From Petrolisthes cinctipes (taxonomy: Eukaryota > Arthropoda > Malacostraca > Decapoda > Porcellanidae), in NCBI GenBank assembly GCA_033782935.1, contig JAWQEG010000081.1:501001-565000 (forward strand): a DNA stretch of 64,000 bases, given 5' to 3'. Below the pieces are notes generated by a model that was given only the letters and a program-made list of their open reading frames with translations, searched no databases and was not told the origin of the DNA. Every line of letters starts with the position of its first letter. The stretch's first letter is position 1. Shown here piece by piece: positions 23,272 to 35,874 of the stretch. The position numbers were made by a program, and so were the translations under genes.

Positions 23272-24650
23272 TGATTGCCGGAAGGATGTCATCTCCTGGA
23301 ATGTATGTGGTATCACCAGTTATGCTAAGCTCACTCAACTCAAGGCCTATGTTTTTCGTCATCATCCCAGTGTTATTTTTCTCCAGGAAGCATTTCCAGG
23401 ACGGCCGCTTGCTGTTAGGCAAGCTCCTCCCCTCTCAGGCTATGTGCCATATGTTCATCTGGTAAGGAATGGTCTCCTGACTTACATAGATGGCTCCTTG
23501 CCACATCACCTTCTCCGTACCTCCACTGATCCTGACATGACCTTTCAGCTATTTGAGGTTCTACCTGGGAATGGAGTACTCCAACTATGTAATGTCTATT
23601 CTGCCCCAGCTAGACTCACTCTTGAGGCTCTTCCTTCTCCAACAGTGCATGGTATGGTGTATATGGGAGATTTTAATGCTCGGCATTCTGATTTGGGTGA
23701 TGGTTCTGGTTCTATTAATCGTAATGGTGTTCGTCTCCTTTCATACATCATCTAACACACTGGGACACTGGCGGTGCCACTCATTGCCGGGGAGGCACTC
23801 TGGCTTACATCCTCTTATTCTCTGATCACATTGCCCTTCGGTTTCATTATTCTCTAACTGCTGGGTCAGGTGCTTCAGCCACTCGTTTGCTGTGCCCCCT
23901 AAATATTGCCCGACTTACATCTTATTTATGGCCCATGTATTCCCTACATTTGACATATCATCAGCTGAACAGTTGTACTCTGATCTTGTATCTGCTACTC
24001 ATGACTTTTATAGACTATACGTCTCCCGGCCACACCTCCAGCATAGCCATACTGCCCACTCCTGGACGCTGGATGCACGTATACAGGAGGCAAAGGAGGA
24101 GGCTGAACGTGATGGCCTATTGTTTCAAGCCAACTCAACCCCTGACCTACTCCATCATTACCAGATGTCTAGGGACGCTTTAGTTGCCCTGCAGGAGTGT
24201 GCTCACACTGAGTCTTGGCGGCGGTTCACGGACAGCATCAACCAGCAAACAAGTGTGGCTTCTATGTGGCACCTCATCCGTCGGGTTGTTAAAAAGACAC
24301 CGGCCACTGCTCGTCATCACACTCCTGCTGACTATGCCCAACAACTTGTCGATGCCTGGTTAGAACAATCTACCCCAGCCAGTCTACCCATCCACATACA
24401 AGATGCACTCGCTTCCCGTGCTGCTGTCCATCGGCTACGTCTAATGTCTGCTCTGTTACAAGATGATGACGATGATGCAGAGGAGATAACTGAGGAGGAG
24501 TTGCACCGTGATCTCTCTCGGGGTAGAGCTTCTTCCTCTGGTGATTATGGTATTACTTATGCTGTGCTGCGCCTACTTCAACAAGTTCCTGGGAACCCTC
24601 TACTTCGACTGTACAATCTTTGTCTTCGTGACGGTTGTGTACCATGAGCC
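23272..24650 (+). pseudogene. Family C copy 2 ORF2, endonuclease and linker
   Basis: The open part to 23755 has VISWNVCGI, FLQEAFPGR and VYMGDFNARHSD of the APE-type endonuclease. It is then broken by a small deletion after LLSYI. Further losses near 23815 and 23890 remove the region around the DYI motif and a few residues after the SDHIALRF block. The frame at 23892-24647 carries the linker and the first RT blocks up to LCLRDGCVP and ends in a stop. Nicking activity is not expected. Confidence 0.85.
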
Positions 24651-26902
24651 TGAACCAGCAGCACAATAATACCCATCCCTAAGCCCGGCACTGCCATGTT
24701 CAGGACTATTTCCCTTACTTTTTGTTTCTGTAAGGTTATGAAGAGAATCTTACTCAATCGTCTCATGTACAGACTGCAGGATCACCTTTCTCCATGGCTG
24801 TTTGGTTTCCTTCCCCAGCGGAGCACACATCACTGCCTGGTCGACCTGTACTCTCGCTTTTCCAGGGACAGTGAGGTGGCCTTCATTGACCTTGGAAGTG
24901 CCTTCGATGTTGCTAATAGAGACGTCATTTTGGATCAACTGGTTGACTTTGGGATAAAGGGTAATCTACTACGGTGGGTTCGGGGCTACCTGAGTAACAG
25001 GACCTCCCGTAGCAGGACCTCCCTTGTGTTTTTCTGTGGTGCACTCAGTCCTTTGAGCAGTTTTCATCTTGGTACGCCTCAAGGTGGTGTTCTCAGCCCA
25101 TTGTTATTTAATATTCTGATGCATCGGTTGCTCACTTCTCTCCCTGATATTCCTGGAACTACAATTACGTGCTATGCTGATGATATCTGTGTTCATTCTA
25201 CCTCACCAAGGGATCTCCAGCGGTTTCTTGACTCCTTCTCTGTGGCCTCCTCTCACTGTGTCATTATTGTCTCCCCAGATAAGGGCAGAATATTCACCTG
25301 CTGCCTTCCTCAAGCTCAGCCAGTGTTCACCATTGGAGGGACTGTCATTCCCATGTGTTCCCAGTACTGCTACCTGGGTGCGCCAGTCAATATTTGGCCT
25401 AATGTCCCTGCCAGACCTCAAGACCATCCCATTGTCCAGGACTTATTGGGTCGTCTCCAGCGCCGACTTACACCACTTCAATGGCTATCTAACAACTCCT
25501 CGAGCATCTCCATCCCAGTAGCCAGGACCATCTATATTGCTTTTATCCGTTCAGTTGTTGATTACCTCTCACCTGCTTTGATTCAACTCCTAGGGCTACT
25601 CTGGAAACTTTAGAAAAATTTCAGGATAGAACAATGAGAATAATTCTCGGCTGTCCAATGTTGACCAGGATAGGGAACATGCAGCGTAAGTTGCGTCTTT
25701 CCCCATTAATCGAGAGAATTTATTGTAATGTTACTTGCTTCACTGTCAAGTGCCTCCATTTCCCACATCTTTCACCCCATTACTCTCAGTTAGTCAAGAC
25801 TTCTCTTAGACCAAACTACGAGGTCCCTCCTATACTGCCTGCTGGACCTACTCTTATAAAGTCTGTTTCCTCTGTGCTCCGTGGTCTTAATATAGATATA
25901 ATGGTTGCAGACGTCCCCCCAGGGCCTCCTCCATGGATGCTACCAACACCTGATGTGAGCTTCACACCTACTTCCAAGTCGGAGCTGCCTTCTCTACAGT
26001 GGCAATTGGCTCTGGAACACATAGAAACAGTGACTTCCTCCATCACAGATCCATACTGCCTCTACACTGATGGCTCATTGCAGGTGGATGGTGCAGCAGG
26101 TTGTGCTGTTTTCTCGCCTGACCTGGAGTCACCTCCAGGGGGCTGGGTTGACCATCGTCTCTGTAACCACTCTAGCTCAACATTGTGTGAACTGTATGCC
26201 ATTCTGGATCCTGTTAGTCTTGTTTGTCAACGTGGAGTGAATGCTGCTATTTTTTGTGACTCCAAACCTGCCCTTCATTCCCTCTCTAGTGTTCAGCCCA
26301 CACACTCTACTGTTATTCAGCAGATTTTATCGTTTTTGGCCTTATTGCGTCATCGTAAATTGACTGTCAAATTTTTATGGGTGCCATCCCATGTAGGTTT
26401 ACGTCACAATGGTACAGTTGACAGACTCGCAAAAGAAGCCTGCTATCTGCCTCCTTGTGGTGCTGGACGTCCTCTCTCCCTGACATGTTACTTCTCTAAA
26501 GTCCTCTCTGCCGCTTTCCTCCCTGTACGGCGATGCAGGGATGCAGAGAGGCCCTTCAGCATCTCCATCACCCATTACGAGTCTGTATGCCATCACAAAT
26601 ATTCCTACCGTCGTCGAGGCCTCATGGTTCGGAGGCACAATGTAGTCTCTGCTCGTTTGAGGCTTGGCTACCGGCCACCGTGGCAGGTTGCTGGGATGCA
26701 GGGTTAGCCTCCCTTTACTGAGTGTCGCTTGTGTCGAGCCCCTCGTGCTAACACTATAGAGCACTATTGCCTAGCCTGCCCCACTGTCCGACACTTGCTG
26801 CCCCAGGGCCTGCCACTTGATGGGGTTTGTCGACACCTGCTGAACCATCAGGTTCTGGAGGAACTTTTGGTGCGCCACCCTCGTTTTGGTGGATTTAAGT
26901 AG
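24651..26902 (+). pseudogene. Family C copy 2 ORF2, RT and RNase H
   Basis: RT blocks are at 24696-25613: ISLTFCFCKVMKRIL, AFIDLGSAFD (motif A), GTPQGGVLSPLLFN (with S changed to G) and CYADDICVHS. A 12-bp duplication-like insertion (SRTSLV) follows SNRTSR. RNase H is at 25634-26707: LYTDGSLQVDGAAG, STLCELYAIL, FCDSKPALHS and HNGTVDRLAKEA. A point change makes a stop at 26705, where copy 3 reads on to its C-terminal Cys/His cluster. The catalytic motifs survive, but the stops and shift near 25615 prevent a full protein. Confidence 0.88.
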
Positions 26903-27099
26903 GTCATGATGTAAATATTTGTCTGTATACTTGTGCTTCATTCTGTTATGTTTTTGTGATGTGTGTGTGTGTGCGCATGTGTGTGTGCTTGTGTGTGTGT
27001 GTGGTCATTGGGTTCTCGTGAGCTCCGCCTACCCTTGTGTACTGTTGTCTGCCTATTGACTGACGCTACGGCGCAATGAATTAAGAAAGAAAAAAAAAA

Positions 27100-27935
27100 A
27101 AATTCTCCACACCACCTCCGCATCCTCGTCCACTGTCTCGACTCCCTCGTAATTTATCCGTCCCTTGTGAAGGGAGTATAATCACATGGTGAATTTCACA
27201 GAACATGCCTGAATATTCCAAAACCATTGTTGATTATTTCAGCTGGTTGTGTACACGTCCCGCTCACCAGATATTGTGAGTAATAGAGAGTGGATTAGCT
27301 GGCTAGTATCACAGCAGGCTGGCCACAGTCTTTCTACCATGTCTAGGTAGCGAATCTTGGTAATGTAAGAAAATTATGAGTGATAAGTGCGAGAAGCTGT
27401 TGGAAATTGTCAGCTGGTTGAAAGAAAAATATATTTACTAGTCTAGGAAACGATCTAGAAAGATATAGAGTGTTAGCTTGGATTTAATAATTATCAAGTT
27501 AACTTAATTGTGTAGGAAGGTCCTGAAACAGCACCTGAATGAAGTGAAGTGTTAGCTGTTGTCCAAATTCTTCGTGATTTAGTTTAAGGTTAGGAGACCA
27601 TAGAAAAGGTTCTGAATTTAGAACCTAAATAAAAGTGTTAAATCAAAAAGTGTTTAATTATTGTTGGTCTTGATTGAGAATAAATATAGTAGAGTAACGT
27701 TTTAGTCTTTGTGTGACCTACGTAACTAGTATAACTACTCTTAAGTACATACATAGATGGGAACCCCTAGATAACTGTAATATTAGGTATTGTGTGAGTG
27801 GAAGAAGGACATATCTATTCAGACGAACCATATATGTATATATATACAGTGTATATAAATAATTGTTTTTGTTTTTCCTTATTATTGGAGTCGTTGATAT
27901 ACAAAGTAAATTTCAAATCCCACCTCGTATCTTCA
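27100..27935. other. Unassigned spacer between LINE copies
   Basis: AT-rich with no recognised gene. It lies between the poly-A tail of family C copy 2 and the 5' truncation point of family B copy 3. Confidence 0.45.
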
Positions 27936-28028
27936 CACCTCTATCACTACAGGGCAGTATGGCATCCTGCAGCAACTCCATATGGTCCTATGGTTTGCCG
28001 GTTCGCCTTCTGCTATTTCTCAACCCCC

Positions 28029-28124
28029 AGAGTCCGGGCAGCGGGATTTCCCGCTCGGTCGACAGAGGCCGGGCAGCGGGAAATCCCGCTCTGTCGACAG
28101 AGTCCGGGCAGCGGGAAATCCCGC
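28029..28124. repeat. 35-bp subterminal tandem repeat with internal palindrome
   Basis: Units start at 28029, 28064 and 28099. Each holds GCGGGAAATCCCGC or its reverse complement, and the first two end in GTCGAC. They lie just inside the left end of the MITE, where transposase-binding repeats would be expected. Confidence 0.9.
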
Positions 28125-28241
28125 TTTTGGTAATTTATGGGGAAAAACGCCAAATTTGTCGGGATATTTTTTGATCTGGCTATACTTCACCACCAGACCT
28201 TTTCATCCCCACATTCAATCAGTGTGTGCTTGACCGTGACA

Positions 28242-28409
28242 ATGGCTGGGCGTAGTGAAGAAAATACGGGCTCGTTCGATTCGGTGTATCCTACCGCGCT
28301 GCCGGGCGAAACCTCTCTTGTAACCTCCACTCCGCGGGTGCAACCAGCTAGATTGAGTCACAGCCACACTCACAAAGCGAACGCAGCCTCGCTCTCACGG
28401 GAAAAGTGA
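28242..28409 (+). CDS. Short 55-codon frame inside the MITE, function unknown
   Basis: An ATG at 28242 opens a frame rich in Ser and Thr that starts MAGRSEENTGSF and stops at 28409. I recognise no domain. Its position in a piggyBac-like element would fit a leftover 5' end of a transposase gene in an internally deleted derivative. It could equally be chance in GC-rich DNA. Confidence 0.3.
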   Translation: MAGRSEENTGSFDSVYPTALPGETSLVTSTPRVQPARLSHSHTHKANAASLSREK

Positions 28410-28656
28410 CCTCCATTCCTCACTTGATTTCTCGGCAATGGAGTGTCCTAGAGAGCTGGGGTTGGTTTTAATGGAAAGAGGAGGAGTTGATAGTGAGTAC
28501 ACAATCAAATTTAAGTTGTTCAGTATTGTAGTTTAGACGTAGGGAGTAAGAGAAGTAGAGTGATTTTCCTGGAAATACCCGGACAGGCAGGGTAAAAGTT
28601 AGTATTGCGCCCAGAACCACAGAACGTATTTCCATTCTTGGCCCGTCCCGAAGGGG

Positions 28657-29880
28657 TTAAGGAGTGTCTCAGTGTTTGCAGTATTTGTGAGGGGATTGGT
28701 ACAGCCCTCTCTGCACCCAGAGTACAGGAGGAGGGCGTCCCCCAGGGAAACGTCCTCAGTGTCATGTTGTTTTGGAATGGCAATTTACCCCATTCCCTCA
28801 TCCTATCTGTACAGTATAGCCAACTCGATGTACAGTACGTTGACAACCTGGTTTGCTGCTTCCTGTACATCACTGCTTGAGCGGCGCATGCAGCTTGCCC
28901 TCAACAGAGTGTCGCGTTGGGCTGGTTCTCATGGGTTTCGTTTCTCTCCTCCCAAGACGGTTGCTATGCACTTCCGCCGCATCAGGGGCGGTCATCGGAT
29001 ACATTGTTTTGAGGAGACTTGCTTTTTGGGTCTTCTTTTTGACAGACGTTTGACTTCGGTTCCCCATCTCTGTTTACCTAAGGTCTCTTGCCTCCAGCCT
29101 CTCAGCCCGTTGATGGTCTTGGACCCTATACGTCTTATGGGGCTGATCTGGCCACCCTCCTCCACCTATATCGTGTGCTTATTAGGTCGAACCTCGACTA
29201 TGGGTGTGAGGTGTACTCTTCTGCCACCGATGCCCGTCTCAGAGTCTTAGACCCTGTTCATTATGCTGGGATATGTCTGGTGACCGGAGCCTTTAGGTCG
29301 TCCCCAATCCCCAGTCTCCTGGTGGACACTGATGAGCCACCTCTTGATGTCCGTCGCCAGTCCCTGATGGTTCGTTGTTGGCATCGATTACATCGACTTC
29401 CTGACTCCCTTCCCTGCTTGGCGGTGTCATCTGATATCATGTCTCAGTACTACCTTTCACATCCTCGCACACCATGGCCCTTTGGCTCCCGGGTCAGGAA
29501 GGCTATGGAGGAGATGGGCATTGATGACTTCCAGATTTGTCCTGTGAGGGTCCCCAGGGTGGCTCCATGGCTTCTTCCAGAAGTTTTCCCCTGCACTTGC
29601 TTTTCAGACAACAAGGAATCTCTTCCTCCTCCAGTGGCTCGTTCCCTCTTTTTAAAACATGCCTTCACTCACAGGGAGTCCCTCCCTGTGTACACTAATG
29701 GGTCAAAGTCTGATGCTGGAGTTGGTTTTGGGGCTGTTTCTCCTGACTTTTGTCTTGGCTGCAGGATCCTTTCTGTCATGTATATTTACACTGCAGAGCT
29801 CTCAGCTATTTTAGTATGCCCTCCAAGTAATGTTTACACTCCCGCAGCCTTCTTTTACTATTTTTTGCTATTCCTGTAGT
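28657..29880 (+). pseudogene. Family B copy 3 ORF2, RT C-terminal half and partial RNase H
   Basis: The sequence opens with GTALSAPRVQEEGVPQGNVLS (RT block B). The YADD box is disrupted, although ERRMQLALNRVSRWAGSHGFRFSPPKT after it is intact. The frame at 29088-29879 has the post-RT region (SNLDYGCEVYSSATDARL, VDTDEPPLDVRRQSL) and the RNase H start VYTNGSKSDAGVGFGAVSPDF, in which the catalytic TDGS is TNGS. YTAELSAI keeps the Glu segment. It then degrades, so both activities are lost. Confidence 0.85.
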
Positions 29881-30470
29881 GTCTTGCAGGCCTTGGGCAA
29901 TTTCAACTCTTCCAATCCCCTGGAGTTTGTCATTCGGGGATGAGGCTTGTAGTGTGTGAGGGAGCATACTCTCCTTTGTGGAGGAGGCTAGCCTTCTCAT
30001 TATAAATATTTTTTCATACATTGAAATTATGTCTCTTCCATTCCTTGCATCCTCAGGGCTTGCATTACAGCTGAGGTTTCACCTTAGTCCAAGGTTTCGG
30101 TTAGTCTAAGAAGATATGTATAATACTCTATTGTAGAGGTGGCTGATCTCCTCCACAAGTTGCGAATTTAAGAATTTTTATGGCTACTCATTTTTGGATA
30201 TTTCAAAGTTTCTTTTGTTATTTTGATTCTTTTTATATATTTTACTTAGTTAGGTTATTTTAGTAAAATGTGAGTTTTAGACGATATGTCCGTTTAATCA
30301 TACTGCTTCTCCCTTTTGGGGTAGTGAAGCCTGGCTTATATATATTTTATAAATTACTGTATATAAATGACCACATTTTGAAATATCAAAAATTTAAAAT
30401 TATATTGGGCGGATATGACCCTGGCAGTTACGCCGCGCCTAGTGGCATCATCTACCAATCAATTAATCAG

Positions 30471-31710
30471 TGTAAAACAGAAGAGCTATACCATCATTCC
30501 CAGCATCTTGGTATATGGTTGGGCATCTTGTATGTTTTGAATTGGTGATAATAGAGTGGGTGTTTTCTTGACGTGTCGGTGTAGCCAGGATGTTAGAAGA
30601 GTAGATGGACTGATCACATCATTAAAAGGCCCTCGGCGTTTAATGTGCAATGACGCAATAATGTATTCCACTCTTTTCTCCAGTTGTCTTTATAATCAAG
30701 GCGTATCTACACTGAAAGTATTTCTGTAACTTCCTTAGCAGTGTTACCAGAACGAGCACTTCCCACAGAGCAACACAGTATCATGCAGTGCCTGACAAGC
30801 TGTTCCCACACCGCTAATGACGTCATTTCCGTCACATACGTCCCTGTATAGGGTTTGGCTTTCTTATTTACAGTGACTTAACCTTCAAAGAATTCTTGAG
30901 CAGGGTAGAATTATAGACTTCTGTCTCATCATATCTTCTCTCTTTACTGATAAACTGTACGAATAACTTCTTAATTAATAGTAGCCTTCAAAGTTGTACC
31001 ACTCTTTCTTCTATAGCTATTATACTTGATATAGTTTTGACATTTTTCATATGATAAAACCTCCCATTAGTAGAGTATGTAAGAATAGCTAAGCTACTTT
31101 TCCAACTCCCTTACACAATAGTTATATGGTACTCTGTCTTTCTCTGGAACATCTCTATCCTATCATCCTCTAGGGCGGTTTTGTAATATTTTCAAGTCTA
31201 TTTTGGAACAATACTTTCCTCCACTTTTCATCATAATGCTTCTTCAGACTCATTATGCTTAGGCATATCGAACCATATTGAACATGAACTGCATTTAGTC
31301 CACACCATTTTTTCACATTAAAATACTTTTTATTGTATAGTACAGTTATGTAAATAAGAGTGCAGAATGGAAGGGGTGTATAAGGTACATTCAGCGGCAA
31401 AAGTCCTGTCGCCACATCAGTCACGCTAAGAAATACGTTATGGAAACTTTCGCTTCACAGGTTCGTAAATGAAAAGCTTTGGAAGCTCATTATTTTTTAC
31501 CTGGATATTGTAATTATGTATAGGTGAAAGTGTTTGTTCGATGATTGGTATTTGTTGACCTTCAAGAGGCTCTGAATGAGGCGACTCGACTTTTGTCACC
31601 GACTGTACATACATGGACAAATTGGAGTGTAATTCTTTAAAGCTGTTTTAGTTTATGATAGCGAAAAGAATTATTCTAGTGCAAATTATATTGGACTCTG
31701 TTACAGCTTG
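30471..31710. other. AT-rich spacer, nothing recognised
   Basis: No gene or RNA is recognised. The segment may be intron of the ion-channel gene whose exons lie at 32002-34328, but no further exon of that gene is visible here. Confidence 0.4.
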
Positions 31711-31881
31711 TACACTCGCAATCCAAAATATACATCTAGGCTTGCTTCGAATAGCCTGATCGAGTATGAAGCGAGTTCAGGCAAATATAAAACAAGATAA
31801 GCGTTGTAATTGGTTCACAGCTATGTCAAATTATTCAAAACTTCACCAAGACCTGGATACATATTTTGGATTGCGAGTGTA
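31711..31881. mobile_element. 167-bp Tc1/mariner-type MITE, copy 1
   Basis: Flanked by TA (31711-31712 and 31880-31881), with inverted ends CACTCGCAATCCAAAA. It is non-coding. The copy at 53823-53989 has exactly the same 167-bp length and aligns along its whole length in reverse orientation. TA duplication and short inverted ends suggest mobilisation by a Tc1/mariner-type transposase, which is not present in this window. Confidence 0.88.
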
Positions 31882-32001
31882 CTTATTAGCCCCGGAGGAA
31901 GACAGTCATTTCTTAAAACAGTGGAAATGTAATCAGCAGTGACTATATAAGCATTGTATATACTGTACGAGGATATATTTGTATATTAATAGACTGGCGA
32001 C

Positions 32002-32170
32002 CTTCTTTGAGTCTGGTGGGAATGTCAGGGTTAGGGGTACCAACGCGACGAACGAATGTCTGTCTCCCCCGTACTTGCACGTCGACACTGCTGCCATCAC
32101 CATCCTCCATGAACACTTCGGGATGCCATACTCCTACACCTTCACGCACAGGATTTTGGTCCATGTTGTC
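32002..32170 (-). CDS. Cys-loop ligand-gated ion channel, extracellular-domain exon (downstream)
   Basis: The minus strand has a clear acceptor (TTAACTTGCAG just above 32170). A 56-codon open stretch beginning DNMDQNPVREGVGVWHPEVF follows, then EDGDGSSVDVQV, RRVGTPNPDIPTRLKEG. The VWHPEVF core is the conserved WxP segment of Cys-loop receptor ectodomains, which shape the ligand pocket at the cell surface. It follows the exon at 34153-34328 in phase 0, with FQHLR before it, as the family requires. The proposed donor (GTCGCC at 32001) is weak, so the 3' limit is uncertain. Transmembrane exons must lie further left, outside what I can see. Confidence 0.6.
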
Positions 32171-32355
32171 CTGCAAGTTAACACACATACCAGTAGGTGT
32201 ACGTGTTCTAGGCTCAGAGGTACACATTTTGAAGCATACATATTTTTCAAAAATTGTTTTAAGCATGAGGAGGCTGTCACTACTTGGCCATACAGATTGC
32301 AAGGCCAATAAATGTTGCCCCTGTTGGATAGCTTTATTTACTCTATGTTAAGAGT

Positions 32356-32411
32356 GATTGATTGATTGATATTAGGCGCCGCAACAGCGAGGTCATATAG
32401 CGCCAGAAAAA
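32356..32411 (-). repeat. 3' tail of a family B-like LINE
   Basis: Only the terminal block survives: four TCAA-type repeat units at 32356-32370, then the GGCGCC, TTGCGGC and ATATGACC elements seen at the 3' ends of family B copies. It is probably a very short 5'-truncated insertion. Confidence 0.7.
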
Positions 32412-34152
<1,741 letters not shown>

Positions 34153-34328
34153 CCTGAGGTGCTGGAAGGTGAGCCTCGGGTCTCGCCAGGTAAACACAAG
34201 AATCATGTCAAAAGAGATACTGAGGTCGATGAGTGACACGTCACGTACAGAGGTGATGTTGACCAAGTCAGACCCTGGTGTTGGTGAGCCGTCCGGTAGT
34301 GGTGGTGGTAACTCCCAGATATACGTCT
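34153..34328 (-). CDS. Cys-loop ligand-gated ion channel, extracellular-domain exon (upstream)
   Basis: On the minus strand the acceptor TTATCAGCTCTCAG precedes a 58-codon open stretch. Its core reads [19 protein letters not shown], then [20 protein letters not shown], then [14 protein letters not shown]. This is the N-terminal beta-strand pattern of Cys-loop receptors: a Val-rich strand, a Ser-Val-Asp/Leu-Ile-Asp loop, and the family signature WxDPRL. The proposed donor follows CAGG as GTTAAA. The exon joins the next one (32170-32002) in phase 0. Upstream exons with the signal peptide are not visible; the Gypsy insertion lies on that side. Ligand and ion choice cannot be told. Confidence 0.62.
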
Positions 34329-34573
34329 CTGAGAGCTGATAAGAGAATTTAAAAGAGATTATGGATCATTAACAGAAACAACACTTATTGTTTAGTATAA
34401 AAGAATTCTATTTTCTTGAAAATAGTCCTTTGGGTGTCACAGGATTAATATTAATTTGTGAATTGAAACTGATTATATTATTTTGGATTAGTCTTAGACA
34501 ATAAACCATACATGAGCGAGTACCAAACTGAGGAGTTGAACAAAGTAATTATATTGATTTTACTTCTATAGAT

Positions 34574-35739
34574 TGTTACGCATGCCTGAATAATTATTAT
34601 TTTGTTAGTTTTGCTATCCATTTTTGACAGTGACTGTGAGAGAAGGAGCGAGAGGGTAGTACAAGCTCGCACCCGGATCTGTTGTGTGCGAGGCTATCTT
34701 ATCTAATGTGTGCGAAGCTAGATTATTTAATTATTCCATTTTCTTTAAGTATTCTTGTCAGAAGGGTGAGCGTGCCTTGGTCAGCTAGGTTCGCTGGATT
34801 CGTACGCTGTCACTCCCCCTCTCGCAGCTGCGTTCTGTGATAAACTCTCCGATTTTATTCCTATTGACTTCCAATAGTTTCTTGGGAGGGAACGTAGGAG
34901 TGATGTGTGTTTAAGTCCGTGTTAAAGGAACAATTCGGAGACGCGCTTGCTTGTCTTTGTGATGCTAACAGTGTACCCTTTGTTTAGCCAATGGAATATA
35001 AGGCGAGGGGTTGAGGCTGTAGCTCAGTTACCAGTGGGACAGGGTCGACTCAGTTTGGGTTTTGTAAGTGTGTGGGTGTATTGAGATTCGGATGGAGACT
35101 CGCAACGTTTGATAAGTATAATTTTGTATTTTCTTCTGTATTCTTCTCACAGTAACATAGGGTCACTCTCATGTTATTACTATTATTACTATTATTACGT
35201 GTGTATTGTGATGCATTGAAGTGTATTTATTATATGTGCCAGTGAAGTGCTAACTTACTATTATTATTGATAGATTAATTCTCTGTTTACGTGTGCCTAG
35301 AGTCTTGTGTTATTGAAGTGATGGCACAGTGGTAGTGAGTTATTGAGTGATTATTGCAAGTGCATTATATATTCTGGGAACTCTGTCTCACGTTCTGTCA
35401 TAGTTGGGAATCCTTATTTCATTTACTAATTCTTTCAGTGTTTATTGTTTGTCTTTGTGTTTGTTCTTATTTGTCAATATATATTATAGAAAGTCAGAGT
35501 AGTTTCTCTATCATCTTTTATTCATTGTATCCGAACCTGGTTATATGTATGGACGGTCTCTTTGGGTTGCGTTAGCATTCTTTCAAATAGGCTGGGTTTG
35601 TACTTTTACTTATAATTCATAACTTTAATAGTCAGATACCTGCCACCCAGTGCTATTTTATTCTGTTGATAGCTAACTTTGGGGTAAGTCTAGTCTAGTG
35701 ACTATTACTGTACCGTATCTCCACCCTCCGTCCGTAACA
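34574..35739 (+). repeat. 5' LTR of the Gypsy element
   Basis: 1166 bp with ends TGTTACG and CGTAACA. It is identified by its match to the solo LTR at 16776-17938 (reverse) and to the 3' remnant at 39570-39783. LTRs hold the promoter and polyadenylation signals of the element. Confidence 0.95.
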
Positions 35740-35765
35740 TATAAATTGGCGACCTCGCCAGGATT
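35740..35765 (+). other. Candidate primer-binding site
   Basis: Directly after the 5' LTR lies TGGCGACCTCGCCAGG (from about 35747). A TGG start just inside the LTR is where the tRNA primer would pair. The particular tRNA was not determined. Confidence 0.55.
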
Positions 35766-35874
35766 TCCAATTTTTGCTGAACTGAGACTGGTGTTCTATC
35801 ATTGTATTACTGTTGTATTTTTCTTGTATTGCATTTTTCCATTTTTGTGTACTTTGCCTAATAGTTAGTGAGCA

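Larger units (their letters stand above)
22095..27099 (+). mobile_element. Family C copy 2: 5'-truncated LINE with poly-A tail
   Basis: The copy starts within ORF1 (at GVSSLYTNSLPSSN), directly against the SINE, and runs to an A-rich tail at 27085-27099. ORF1, endonuclease, RT and RNase H are all present but interrupted by frameshifts, small deletions and stops. It is oriented opposite to copy 1 and shares that copy's ORF1 frameshift and the Cys-to-Tyr change. The 3' UTR has a TG-rich stretch (26960-27002), as in copy 3. Confidence 0.92.
28024..28656. mobile_element. PiggyBac-like MITE, 633 bp
   Basis: The segment interrupts family B copy 3 exactly at a TTAA that is present once in copy 4 (43173-43176). 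The right flank is TTAA (28657-28660) and the left is TCAA (28020-28023), one substitution away. The element begins CCCCCAGAGTCCGGG and ends CCGAAGGGG, so the termini are inverted CCCC/GGGG. TTAA targets and CCC/GGG ends are typical of piggyBac. It is GC-rich with subterminal 35-bp repeats. It carries at most a short coding remnant and cannot encode a full transposase. Confidence 0.75.
27936..30470 (+). mobile_element. Family B copy 3: 5'-truncated LINE with nested MITE
   Basis: Similarity to copy 4 starts around RT motif A (GGCATCCTGCAGCAACT at about 27961-27977). It is interrupted at 28024-28656 by a TTAA-flanked element, resumes at TTAAGGAG (28657), and continues through RT, linker, part of RNase H and the 3' UTR. 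It ends in ATCAATTAATCAG near 30470. Frame breaks and an altered YADD box make it inactive. Confidence 0.85.
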
